In this document: positions 1 through 6,906 of the stretch, piece after piece
Layout of the letters: each line of letters opens with the position of its first letter
Numbering within the stretch: the first letter of the stretch is position 1
DNA from: Paraburkholderia unamae
GTDB taxonomy: Bacteria > Pseudomonadota > Gammaproteobacteria > Burkholderiales > Burkholderiaceae
Reading direction: 5' to 3'
NCBI RefSeq assembly: GCF_003268775.1
Contig: NZ_QLSU01000013.1
Span: forward strand, 1-64,000
DNA: 64,000 nt
Translations under genes and position numbers: made by a program
Notes under the pieces: generated by a model
What the model was told of the DNA's origin: nothing
The model's input: the letters and a program-made list of their open reading frames with translations, nothing else
Databases searched by the model: none

Positions 1-723
1 ATCGAACGGCTTCACGGAACCGGCCGCCGCGTCGACGCTCAGCGCGCCGGACACGAGCGCCGTGCGGTACAGGTCTTCGATCGCGAAGAGGTTGTTGATG
101 GCAAGCGCCGTGGAGGCCTGCGTGCCGTTGAGCAGCGCGAGACCTTCCTTCGCTTGCAGCGCGAGCGGCTTGAGGCCGACGAGCCGCAGCCCTTCTTGCG
201 CGCTCATGCGCTCGCCCTTCGCGAACACGTCGCCCACGCCGAGCAACACACACGACATATGCGCGAGCGGCGCGAGGTCGCCCGAAGCGCCCACCGAGCC
301 CTTCACCGGAATCACCGGCAGCACGTCGGCGTTAAAGAGCGTGATGAGCGTGTCCATCACCTCACGGCGAATGCCCGAGTGGCCGCGACCGAGGCTGGAG
401 AGCTTCAGCGCCATCAGGAGGCGCACGACCGGACGTTCCATCGGTTCGCCCACGCCCACGGCGTGCGAGAGCACGAGATTGCGCTGGAGCAGTTCGAGCT
501 GGTCACGCGGAATATGCGTGCTGGCCAGACGCCCGAAGCCCGTATTGATGCCGTAGGCGGGTTCGCCCTTCGCCGTGATCTCGGCAACGGCGCGCGCGCC
601 TGCGTCGATGGCGGCAAAGCTGGCCGGATCGAGTTCGAGCTTCACGCCGCCGTTTTCGGTGGAACGCGCGATCTGGCGCAGTTGGGGCAGGGTCAGATGG
701 CCGGGGGTCAGTTTGATGATCAT
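1..723 (-). CDS. hutH: histidine ammonia-lyase (3' end outside window)
   Basis: This enzyme deaminates L-histidine to trans-urocanate, the first step of cytoplasmic histidine catabolism. The first 241 residues are present, beginning ATG at 723 (MIIKLTPGHL...), and the frame stays open to base 1, so the C-terminal half lies outside the window. The family motif around GSVGASGDLAPL is visible; Ala146-Ser147-Gly148 are the residues that cyclise into the MIO prosthetic group of this family. The N-terminal YGINTGFG substrate-pocket motif is also present. The gene is transcribed away from an amino acid ABC importer. A HutC-like inverted repeat ends 14 bp before the start codon, so repression by HutC with release by urocanate is the expected control (family knowledge). 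No frameshift is seen. Confidence 0.95.
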   Translation of the reverse strand, partial: MIIKLTPGHLTLPQLRQIARSTENGGVKLELDPASFAAIDAGARAVAEITAKGEPAYGINTGFGRLASTHIPRDQLELLQRNLVLSHAVGVGEPMERPVVRLLMALKLSSLGRGHSGIRREVMDTLITLFNADVLPVIPVKGSVGASGDLAPLAHMSCVLLGVGDVFAKGERMSAQEGLRLVGLKPLALQAKEGLALLNGTQASTALAINNLFAIEDLYRTALVSGALSVDAAAGSVKPFD

Positions 724-736
724 CGCAGTGTCAAAG

Positions 737-748
737 TTGTCTGGACAA
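737..748. promoter_or_regulatory. HutC-like operator 1 (hutH-proximal)
   Basis: The sequence is TTGTCTGGACAA, a near-perfect inverted repeat with TTGTC/GACAA arms. GntR/HutC-type repressors are known to recognise TTGTATATACAA-like sites. It lies 14 bp upstream of the hutH start, overlapping the probable ribosome-binding region. Two similar sites lie at 774-787 and 915-926. HutC itself is not in the window, so the assignment is inference. Confidence 0.6.
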
Positions 749-773
749 GGTGGAGTCAGATTACCGAAGCGAG

Positions 774-787
774 CTTGTCTATACAAG
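774..787. promoter_or_regulatory. HutC-like operator 2
   Basis: The sequence is CTTGTCTATACAAG, the best of the three repeats: both CTTGT/ACAAG arms are perfect around a TATA-like centre. It sits midway between divergent hutH and the ABC importer and could repress either promoter. Confidence 0.65.
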
Positions 788-914
788 TTCAATCTGCTCC
801 ACGTATACCCTCATCATCGCTTCCTGACGCCTGAATTACGCTGTCTTTCGTTTACGGCACAGTGAAATCCCCAGGTGATAACACCGATTGCCCGACTTTT
901 CGACACATCGATAA

Positions 915-926
915 TTGTATAGACAA
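915..926. promoter_or_regulatory. HutC-like operator 3 (importer-proximal)
   Basis: The sequence is TTGTATAGACAA, an inverted repeat matching operators 1 and 2, located 64 bp before the binding-protein start codon. Its presence on the transporter side is the main sequence reason to tie the importer to histidine use. Confidence 0.6.
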
Positions 927-990
927 CTTGCCGGACCGGACTCCGCTGCACGACCGGCCACAGGCGTCCTCTATTCCTATCGGAGACTTC

Positions 991-1749
991 ATGAAGAAAC
1001 TTGCCTTGTGTGTCGCCCTCGCCCTTGCCGCCGGTGGCGCGTATGCGAAAGACTGGACCACCATCCGTTTCGGCACCGACGCGAGCTATGCGCCGTTCGA
1101 GTCGAAGGCGCCCGACGGCAAGCTGGTCGGCTTCGACATCGACCTGGGCAACGAGATCTGCAAGCGGCTGAACGCGAAGTGCGTATGGGTCGAGCAGGAC
1201 TTCGACGGCATGATTCCCGGCCTCAAGGCCAAGAAGTTCGACGGCGCGCTCTCCGCGCTCACGATCACCCCGCAGCGCGAGCAGCAGATCGCCTTCTCCG
1301 CGAAACTCTTCAACACGCCCACGCGTCTCGTCGCGAAGAAGGGCTCGCCGTTGCAGCCGACCATCGCGTCGCTGCAAGGCAAGACGGTGGGCGTCGAGCA
1401 GGGCTCGATTCAGGAAACCTACGCAAAAGAGAACTGGGCGCCCAAGGGCATCAACGTGATTCCCTACCAGAACCAGGACCAGGTGTATCTGGACCTCCAG
1501 TCGGGCCGCCTCGACGCGGCGCTGCAAGACGAAGTGCAGGCCAATCTGGGCTTCCTGAAAACGCCGCGCGGCGCGGGCTTCGCGTTCGCCGGCCAGGAGA
1601 TTCCCACGGGCGCGGCCGCCATCGGCCTGCGCAAGGAAGACGCGGACCTCAAGGCGAAGATCGACAAGACGATCGCCGACATGATCCAGGACGGCACGTA
1701 CAAGAAGATCGAGTCGAAGTATTTCGACTTCGACGTGTACGGCGGTTGA
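991..1749 (+). CDS. periplasmic polar amino acid binding protein (HisJ/ArgT-like)
   Basis: This is the solute-binding component of an amino acid ABC importer, probably for histidine. It has 252 residues starting at ATG 991, with a GGAGAC ribosome site 6-11 bp upstream. The start gives a classic signal peptide (MKKLALCVALALAAGG, predicted cleavage after AYA). An in-frame start further upstream at 862 would bury the signal peptide and is rejected. SBP family 3 features follow: TIRFGTDASYAPFE near the mature N-terminus, then LVGFDIDLGNEI and DFDGMIPGLKAKKFD. It is the first gene of a four-gene operon with the two permeases and the ATPase. Histidine as ligand is inferred from the HutC-like operators and hutH; arginine, lysine or ornithine cannot be excluded from sequence. 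Confidence 0.9.
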   Translation: MKKLALCVALALAAGGAYAKDWTTIRFGTDASYAPFESKAPDGKLVGFDIDLGNEICKRLNAKCVWVEQDFDGMIPGLKAKKFDGALSALTITPQREQQIAFSAKLFNTPTRLVAKKGSPLQPTIASLQGKTVGVEQGSIQETYAKENWAPKGINVIPYQNQDQVYLDLQSGRLDAALQDEVQANLGFLKTPRGAGFAFAGQEIPTGAAAIGLRKEDADLKAKIDKTIADMIQDGTYKKIESKYFDFDVYGG

Positions 1750-1788
1750 GCCGCGGTCTTTCCCCGCATCGATAGAGGACTTCCTGCC

Positions 1789-2478
1789 ATGTTATTTCAA
1801 GGCTTCGGCCCGCTGCTGCTCGCGGGCACGTGGGAAACCATCAAGCTCGCGCTGCTCTCGCTCGCCGCGGCGTTTGTGCTGGGGCTCGCGGGCGCGGCCG
1901 CGAAGCTCTCGCCCAACCGCGTGCTCGCGCGCGTGGGCACCGCTTACACCACACTCATTCGCGCGGTGCCCGACCTCGTGCTCATGCTGCTGCTGTTCTA
2001 CAGCATCCAGATCTGGCTCAACGACGCAACCGACATGCTGGGCATGGACCAGATCGACATCGACCCGTTCGTGGCCGGCGTCATCACGCTCGGCTTCATT
2101 TACGGCGCGTACTTCACCGAAACGTTTCGCGGCGCATTTCTCGCAGTGCCGCGCGGGCAGATCGAAGCCGGCTTCGCGTATGGCATGAGCTCCACACGCG
2201 TGTTCACGCGCATCCTGTTCCCGCAGATGATGCGCTTCGCCCTGCCAGGCATCGGCAATAACTGGCAGGTGCTCGTGAAAGCCACGGCGCTCGTGTCGAT
2301 CATCGGTCTCGCCGACGTGGTGAAGGCCGCGCAGGACGCGGGCAAGGCCACCCAGGGGTTCTTCTTTTTCACGCTCGTGACCGGCGCGATCTATCTCGCC
2401 ATCACCACGGTTTCCAATCTGGCATTGCACCGACTCGAAAAGCGCTATTCGACCGGTGTGCGGAGGGCAGCGCTGTGA
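1789..2478 (+). CDS. amino acid ABC transporter permease 1 (HisQ-like)
   Basis: This is an inner-membrane permease of the HisMQ family, 229 residues, starting ATG 1789 some 39 bp after the binding-protein gene. Several hydrophobic segments are visible (about residues 15-40, 55-75, 90-110 and 180-210). The cytoplasmic EAA loop that docks on the ATPase is present as QIEAGFAYGMSSTRVFTRI-like sequence around residues 124-142. The stop codon overlaps the next gene's GTG start by 4 bp (GTGA), indicating translational coupling. It forms a heterodimeric channel with the following permease. Confidence 0.9.
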   Translation: MLFQGFGPLLLAGTWETIKLALLSLAAAFVLGLAGAAAKLSPNRVLARVGTAYTTLIRAVPDLVLMLLLFYSIQIWLNDATDMLGMDQIDIDPFVAGVITLGFIYGAYFTETFRGAFLAVPRGQIEAGFAYGMSSTRVFTRILFPQMMRFALPGIGNNWQVLVKATALVSIIGLADVVKAAQDAGKATQGFFFFTLVTGAIYLAITTVSNLALHRLEKRYSTGVRRAAL

Positions 2479-3188
2479 TCGAACTGATTCGTCAATACTG
2501 GCCGAACTATCTGTACAGCGACGGCTTCAATTCGAGCGGCCTCGTCATCACGCTCTGGCTGCTGGTCGTTTCGATCGTCGCGGGCTTCCTGCTTGCCGTG
2601 CCGCTCGCCATTGCGCGCGCTTCGCGCAATCCGTGGATCTCGCGGCCGGTCTGGGTCTATACCTATGTGTTTCGCGGCACGCCGCTCTATGTGCAACTGC
2701 TGCTCTGCTATACCGGCATCTACAGCCTGCACTTCGTGCATTCGAACGCGGTGCTGGGCGACTTCTTTCGCAGCGCCATGAACTGCACGCTGCTGGCGTT
2801 CGCGCTGAACGAGTGCGCCTACGCCACCGAGATTTTCGCGGGCGCGATTCGCGAGACTTCGTACGGCGAGATCGAGGCGGCCCAGGCCTATGGCATGTCG
2901 AAGACCAAGGTCTACACGCGCATCATCCTGCCCTCCGCATTGCGGCGCGCCTTGCCCTCGTACAGCAACGAAGTGATCCTCATGCTGCACGCCACGACGC
3001 TCGCGTTCACGGCCACCGTGCCCGACATCCTGAAGGTCGCGCGCGACGCGAACTCCGCCACTTACATGACGTTCCAGGCGTATGGCATTGCGGCGGCGCT
3101 CTACGCGTCGATCGTATTCGGCCTGATCTGGGCGTTCCGCCGCATGGAAACCCGCATGCTGGCTTACCTCAAGCCGCAAGGCCACTGA
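2475..3188 (+). CDS. amino acid ABC transporter permease 2 (HisM-like)
   Basis: This is the second HisMQ-type permease, 237 residues, with a GTG start at 2475 inside the stop of the previous gene. Membrane segments are evident at about residues 19-45, 55-80, 90-112 and 205-228. Its EAA loop reads EIEAAQAYGMSKTKVYTRI around residues 133-151, the usual site of contact with the ATPase. The two permeases are similar but not duplicates, as expected for an HisQ/HisM pair. The ATPase gene follows after 32 bp. Confidence 0.9.
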   Translation: MIELIRQYWPNYLYSDGFNSSGLVITLWLLVVSIVAGFLLAVPLAIARASRNPWISRPVWVYTYVFRGTPLYVQLLLCYTGIYSLHFVHSNAVLGDFFRSAMNCTLLAFALNECAYATEIFAGAIRETSYGEIEAAQAYGMSKTKVYTRIILPSALRRALPSYSNEVILMLHATTLAFTATVPDILKVARDANSATYMTFQAYGIAAALYASIVFGLIWAFRRMETRMLAYLKPQGH

Positions 3189-3220
3189 ATTGCACGCAGT
3201 CCTGATGGAGTGTATCGAGA

Positions 3221-3988
3221 ATGTACAAGCTGATTGTCGACGACCTGCACAAGAAGTTCGGCGAGAACGAAGTTTTGAAGGGCGTATCGCTCAAGGCAAA
3301 GGCTGGCGACGTGATCAGCCTGATTGGCTCAAGCGGCTCGGGAAAGAGCACGTTCCTGCGCTGCATTAACTTCCTCGAATCGCCCTGCTCGGGGCGCATC
3401 ACGCTCAACGGCGAGGAAATCCGCACGAGCGCCGATCGCGGCGGCGCGCTGCGCGTGAGCGACCCGAAGCAGTTGCAGTCCATGCGCACGCGCCTTTCGA
3501 TGGTCTTTCAGCATTTCAATCTCTGGGCGCACATGACCGTGCTCGAGAACATCGTCGAAGCGCCCGTGAGCGTGCTCGGCTTGAGCCGCAGCGAGGCCGA
3601 AGCGCGCGCGCGCAAGTACCTCGACAAGGTGGGGCTCGCGACCGGTGTCGAACACAAGTATCCGTCGCACCTCTCCGGCGGCCAGCAGCAGCGCGTGGCG
3701 ATTGCCCGCGCGCTCGCCATGGAGCCCGAAGTGATGCTGTTCGACGAGCCCACGTCCGCGCTCGACCCCGAACTCGTGGGCGAAGTGCTCAAGGTCATGC
3801 AGAAGCTCGCGGAAGAAGGCCGCACGATGATCGTCGTCACGCATGAAATGGGCTTCGCGCGCAACGTGTCGAATCACGTGGTGTTTCTGCACAAGGGGAA
3901 GATCGAGGAGCAAGGCGATCCCAGGGAAGTGCTCAACGCGCCGCGCAGCGAGCGGCTTCAGCAATTCCTGGCAGGACGATTGAAGTAG
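3221..3988 (+). CDS. amino acid ABC transporter ATP-binding protein (HisP-like)
   Basis: This is the cytoplasmic ATPase of the importer, 255 residues. It has a complete set of ABC motifs: Walker A GSSGSGKST near residues 36-44, a Q-loop in VFQHFN, signature LSGGQQQR, Walker B VMLFDEPTSALD, and the H-loop histidine in VVTHEM. The length matches HisP and GlnQ relatives (about 255). It is the last gene of the operon. A short CCGGCA/TGCCGG inverted repeat follows the stop but has no U-tract, so I do not call it a terminator. Confidence 0.93.
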   Translation: MYKLIVDDLHKKFGENEVLKGVSLKAKAGDVISLIGSSGSGKSTFLRCINFLESPCSGRITLNGEEIRTSADRGGALRVSDPKQLQSMRTRLSMVFQHFNLWAHMTVLENIVEAPVSVLGLSRSEAEARARKYLDKVGLATGVEHKYPSHLSGGQQQRVAIARALAMEPEVMLFDEPTSALDPELVGEVLKVMQKLAEEGRTMIVVTHEMGFARNVSNHVVFLHKGKIEEQGDPREVLNAPRSERLQQFLAGRLK

Positions 3989-4190
3989 GACGCCCGGCAA
4001 GATTACCCCGCGTGTGCCGGTGAAACATCGCTAAACGTTTGCGATTGCGGCGTATGGTCGCAATTGCATGCGCGCCGATGAGATCGGTATTGTCGCAGCG
4101 GATTTCTGAAATATCCTCGCGCTACGGTCACTATTGAGCCGGGCTTTCAGTGCGCTTTTCGCCACTGAGCCCGGACCCGAAAGGTACAAC

Positions 4191-5774
4191 GTGCGCGAGA
4201 ATCTACCCGTTACCCAGCAAGAATACGAAATAGCGGCGGACGCCACGCTCCTGTCCATGACGGACACGGCGGGCAAGATCATCTACGCCAACGCCGCGTT
4301 CAACAAGGCGTGCGGATTCTCCATCGACGAACTGCTCGGGCAGCCGCACAACCTCGTGCGTCACCCCGATATGCCGCCGCAAGCGTTTGCGGATTTGTGG
4401 GCCACGCTCAAAGCCGGTTTATCGTGGACCGCACTGGTCAAGAACCGCCGCAAGAATGGCGATCACTACTGGGTGCGCGCCAACGCGACGCCCGTGTTTC
4501 GCGACGGGCGGCTGGCGGGCTACCTCTCGGTGCGCACCCAACCCGGCCGCGAGGAAGTCGCCGCCACGGAAAAACTCTACCGCGACTTTCGCGAGAACCA
4601 GGCGGGCAGCCGCGCGTTCCACCAGGGACTCGTGGTGCGCAACGGCGCCTTCGCGTGGATGTCGCTCTTGCAGTTCATGCCGCTCAGGTGGCGCATTCGT
4701 TCCGCCATGCTGGCCTCGTTCGCGCTCATCGCCGCAAGCGGCCTGCTGTTCGGCTTGCGCGGCGCGATGATCGAAGGCTTCGCCGGCACGGTCGCGGCCG
4801 TCTCCCTGGTCGCGGCGCTCTGGCTCGAAGCGCAGATCGCCCGGCCGCTCTCGCGCGTGCTTGCGCAGTCGCTGGCCGTCGCGTCGGGCCAGTCGGCCGG
4901 CAATGCCCACGTGAATCGCGCGGACGAGATCGGCATGCTCCAGCGCGCCGTGTGTCAGGCGGGCCTGAACCTGCGCTCGCTCGCCGACGACGTGAGCGAG
5001 CAGCTTGGCGGCCTGCGCGACGCCAGCGCCGACATCGCCACGCGCAACAAGGAAGTGTCGCGGCGCAGCGAAGAAGCCGCCGCGAGCCTGGAGCAAACCG
5101 CGGCGTCGATGGAGCAGATGACGGCGACTGTCAAGAACAACGCCGGGACGGCCGCGCTCGCCAGTGAGCTTGCGGGCGCGACCCGCCACGCGGCGGCGGC
5201 GGGCAGCGAAGTCGTCGGCCAGGTCGTCGCGACGATGGGCGAAATCGCGGGGGCGAGCAAGCGCATCAGCGAGATCATCGGCATCATCGACGGCATCGCG
5301 TTCCAGACCAACATTCTCGCGCTCAATGCGGCCGTGGAGGCCGCGCGCGCCGGCCACCAGGGGCGGGGCTTCGCCGTGGTGGCCGCCGAAGTGCGCACGC
5401 TCGCGCAGCGCAGCGCCAACGCCGCCAAGGAAATCGCCACGCTCATCAACGACAGCGTGCGCAAGACGACGGCGGGCAGCGACCTCGCCAGCAAAGCCGG
5501 CGACGCGATGAAGGACATCATGGGCCAGGTCACGCGCGCGGCCGACCTGATCCACGAAATCAGCCTCGCGACGAAGGAGCAGTCGGAGGGCATCGGCCAG
5601 GTGAATCTCGCCATCGCGCACCTCGACCAGGTGACGCAGCAGAACGCCCGCATGGTGCACGAGTCCGCCGCCGCAGCCGGGGCGCTCGGCGCGCGCACGC
5701 AGCGGCTGGAGGACGCGGTGGCCGTGTTCGAGGGCAGCGGCACGTTGCCTCGACCGGTGGCGCGGCCCGTTTGA
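4191..5774 (+). CDS. Aer-like PAS-containing methyl-accepting chemotaxis protein
   Basis: This is a chemoreceptor that signals to CheA/CheW, probably sensing redox or energy state through an N-terminal PAS domain. I chose GTG 4191 because it gives the Aer-family opening (MRENLPVTQQEYE) and has an AAAGG site upstream; a TTG start at 4134 is possible but unsupported. The order is: PAS domain about residues 10-115; two closely spaced membrane segments about 173-192 and 195-215, a membrane hairpin with no large periplasmic domain, as in Aer; HAMP-like linker; and a methyl-accepting domain with the conserved tip motif NILALNAAVEAARAG around 374-388. It has 527 residues. It stands alone, with no che genes nearby. 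Confidence 0.9.
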   Translation: MRENLPVTQQEYEIAADATLLSMTDTAGKIIYANAAFNKACGFSIDELLGQPHNLVRHPDMPPQAFADLWATLKAGLSWTALVKNRRKNGDHYWVRANATPVFRDGRLAGYLSVRTQPGREEVAATEKLYRDFRENQAGSRAFHQGLVVRNGAFAWMSLLQFMPLRWRIRSAMLASFALIAASGLLFGLRGAMIEGFAGTVAAVSLVAALWLEAQIARPLSRVLAQSLAVASGQSAGNAHVNRADEIGMLQRAVCQAGLNLRSLADDVSEQLGGLRDASADIATRNKEVSRRSEEAAASLEQTAASMEQMTATVKNNAGTAALASELAGATRHAAAAGSEVVGQVVATMGEIAGASKRISEIIGIIDGIAFQTNILALNAAVEAARAGHQGRGFAVVAAEVRTLAQRSANAAKEIATLINDSVRKTTAGSDLASKAGDAMKDIMGQVTRAADLIHEISLATKEQSEGIGQVNLAIAHLDQVTQQNARMVHESAAAAGALGARTQRLEDAVAVFEGSGTLPRPVARPV

Positions 5775-5852
5775 GCGACACGGCCGACGCTGCGGGGCGC
5801 GCTGCGCGGCAGGGCGTAAACTACCGGCATACCGCTCACTTCAGCCGAACGT

Positions 5853-6404
5853 ATGCCCGCCCGCGCCGCCCGACATGCACAACACGCCCCGCCGACCGCC
5901 TTGCCGCCGGGGAAAGCCGATACCGAACCCTTGCAGGACCCGGCCCTGCTGCGCCGCCTGCTGCGCGCGAAAGACCGCATGGACGCCGCCTCGCACGAAG
6001 CCTGGCCCGTCAAGCGTCTCGCCGAGGTGAGCGGCGTTTCCGAGGCGCATTTCGCGCGCTCCTTCAAGCGCGCCTTCGGCCTGCCGCCGCATCGCTACCT
6101 GCTCACGCGGCGCATCGAGCAGGCCACCACGCTGCTGCGCGACACCGACCTGAGCATCACCGAAATCGCCTTCGCCACGGGCTGGGAGAGTCTCGGCACG
6201 TTCGGCCGCACGTTTCGCGACGTTACCGGCCTGTGCCCGAGCGCCGCGCGCAGCGCCGCCCAGGCGTCCCTGCCCGAGCTGGACCGCGTGCCCGCCTGCG
6301 TGCTGAAGGCCGCGCAACGCCCCGACCTCACCACAGCAGTTTTGGAGAAGCGCCGCCGCGCGGGCAACGCTACAGTGCGTCCATCTATCAAGGAGGTGAC
6401 ATGA
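5853..6404 (+). CDS. AraC-family transcriptional regulator (short form)
   Basis: This is a 183-residue regulator consisting of little more than an AraC double helix-turn-helix domain. The first helix pair is at about residues 45-90 (VKRLAEVSGVSEAHFARSFK), and the second carries the signature ITEIAFATGWESLGTFGRTFR at about 105-125. There is no sensory N-terminal domain, so it resembles SoxS/MarA-type activators or AraC proteins that need no ligand. Its stop overlaps the start of the VOC-family gene by 4 bp (ATGA), so the two are translated together. Confidence 0.85.
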   Translation: MPARAARHAQHAPPTALPPGKADTEPLQDPALLRRLLRAKDRMDAASHEAWPVKRLAEVSGVSEAHFARSFKRAFGLPPHRYLLTRRIEQATTLLRDTDLSITEIAFATGWESLGTFGRTFRDVTGLCPSAARSAAQASLPELDRVPACVLKAAQRPDLTTAVLEKRRRAGNATVRPSIKEVT

Positions 6405-6814
6405 ACCAGGGAATCAATGTGGTGGGCCTGTATGTGGACGACCAGGACGAAGCGCTCAAGTTTTACGTCGACAAACTCGGATTCCGCGTGCATACCGACG
6501 TGCGCAACGGCGCGTACCGCTGGCTCACGGTGCAGCACCCGGAGCAGCCTTCGTTTCAGCTCGGGCTCTTTCTGCCGGGGCCGCCCGTTCACGACGAGGC
6601 CACCGCGCAAACCCTGCGCGCCATGGTGGCCAAAGGCGCCATGCCGCCCCTCGTTCTTGCCGTGGCCGACTGCCGCGCGAGCTACGAGCGCTACAAGGTG
6701 CTTGGCGTGGAGTTCACGCAGGAGCCCGTGGACCGCTACGGCAGCGTGGACGCCGGTTTTCGCGATCCGGCCGGCAACGGCTGGAAGATGATTCAGGCGC
6801 CGAAAAGCGTGTAA
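6401..6814 (+). CDS. VOC (glyoxalase/bleomycin resistance) superfamily protein
   Basis: This is a 137-residue protein with a strong AGGAGG site just before ATG 6401. It shows two beta-alpha-beta-beta-beta modules typical of the vicinal oxygen chelate fold: the first opens INVVGLYVDDQDEALKFYVD, and the second ends with a VDAGFRDPAGNGWKM strand. Members include glyoxalases, extradiol dioxygenases and antibiotic-binding proteins. The sequence alone does not say which, and some VOC proteins lack metal. Coupling to an AraC regulator (4-bp overlap) suggests a small stress or detoxification unit, which is inference. Confidence 0.8.
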   Translation: MNQGINVVGLYVDDQDEALKFYVDKLGFRVHTDVRNGAYRWLTVQHPEQPSFQLGLFLPGPPVHDEATAQTLRAMVAKGAMPPLVLAVADCRASYERYKVLGVEFTQEPVDRYGSVDAGFRDPAGNGWKMIQAPKSV

Positions 6815-6843
6815 CGCACCAGCCCTGGCCGTGAGCGCCCACC

Positions 6844-6900
6844 GGCGCTCATTGCGGTGCTCATTGCGGTGCTCGTTGTGGTGCTCATTGTGGTACTCAC
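6844..6900. repeat. 12-bp tandem repeat, about 4.75 copies
   Basis: The unit is GGTGCTCATTGC with small variations, starting at 6844, 6856, 6868 and 6880, and a partial copy from 6892. It fills most of the gap between the convergent ends of the VOC gene and the adhesin gene. No function is evident; it may be length-variable. Confidence 0.75.
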
Positions 6901-6906
6901 GGGCCC

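Noticed and set aside
3989..4030. Intrinsic terminator after the amino acid importer
   Set aside because: A CCGGCA/TGCCGG repeat is present but with a long loop and no U-tract.
4419..5660. 413-codon minus-strand open frame
   Set aside because: It is the complement of the chemoreceptor's methyl-accepting domain and is not supported by any motif.
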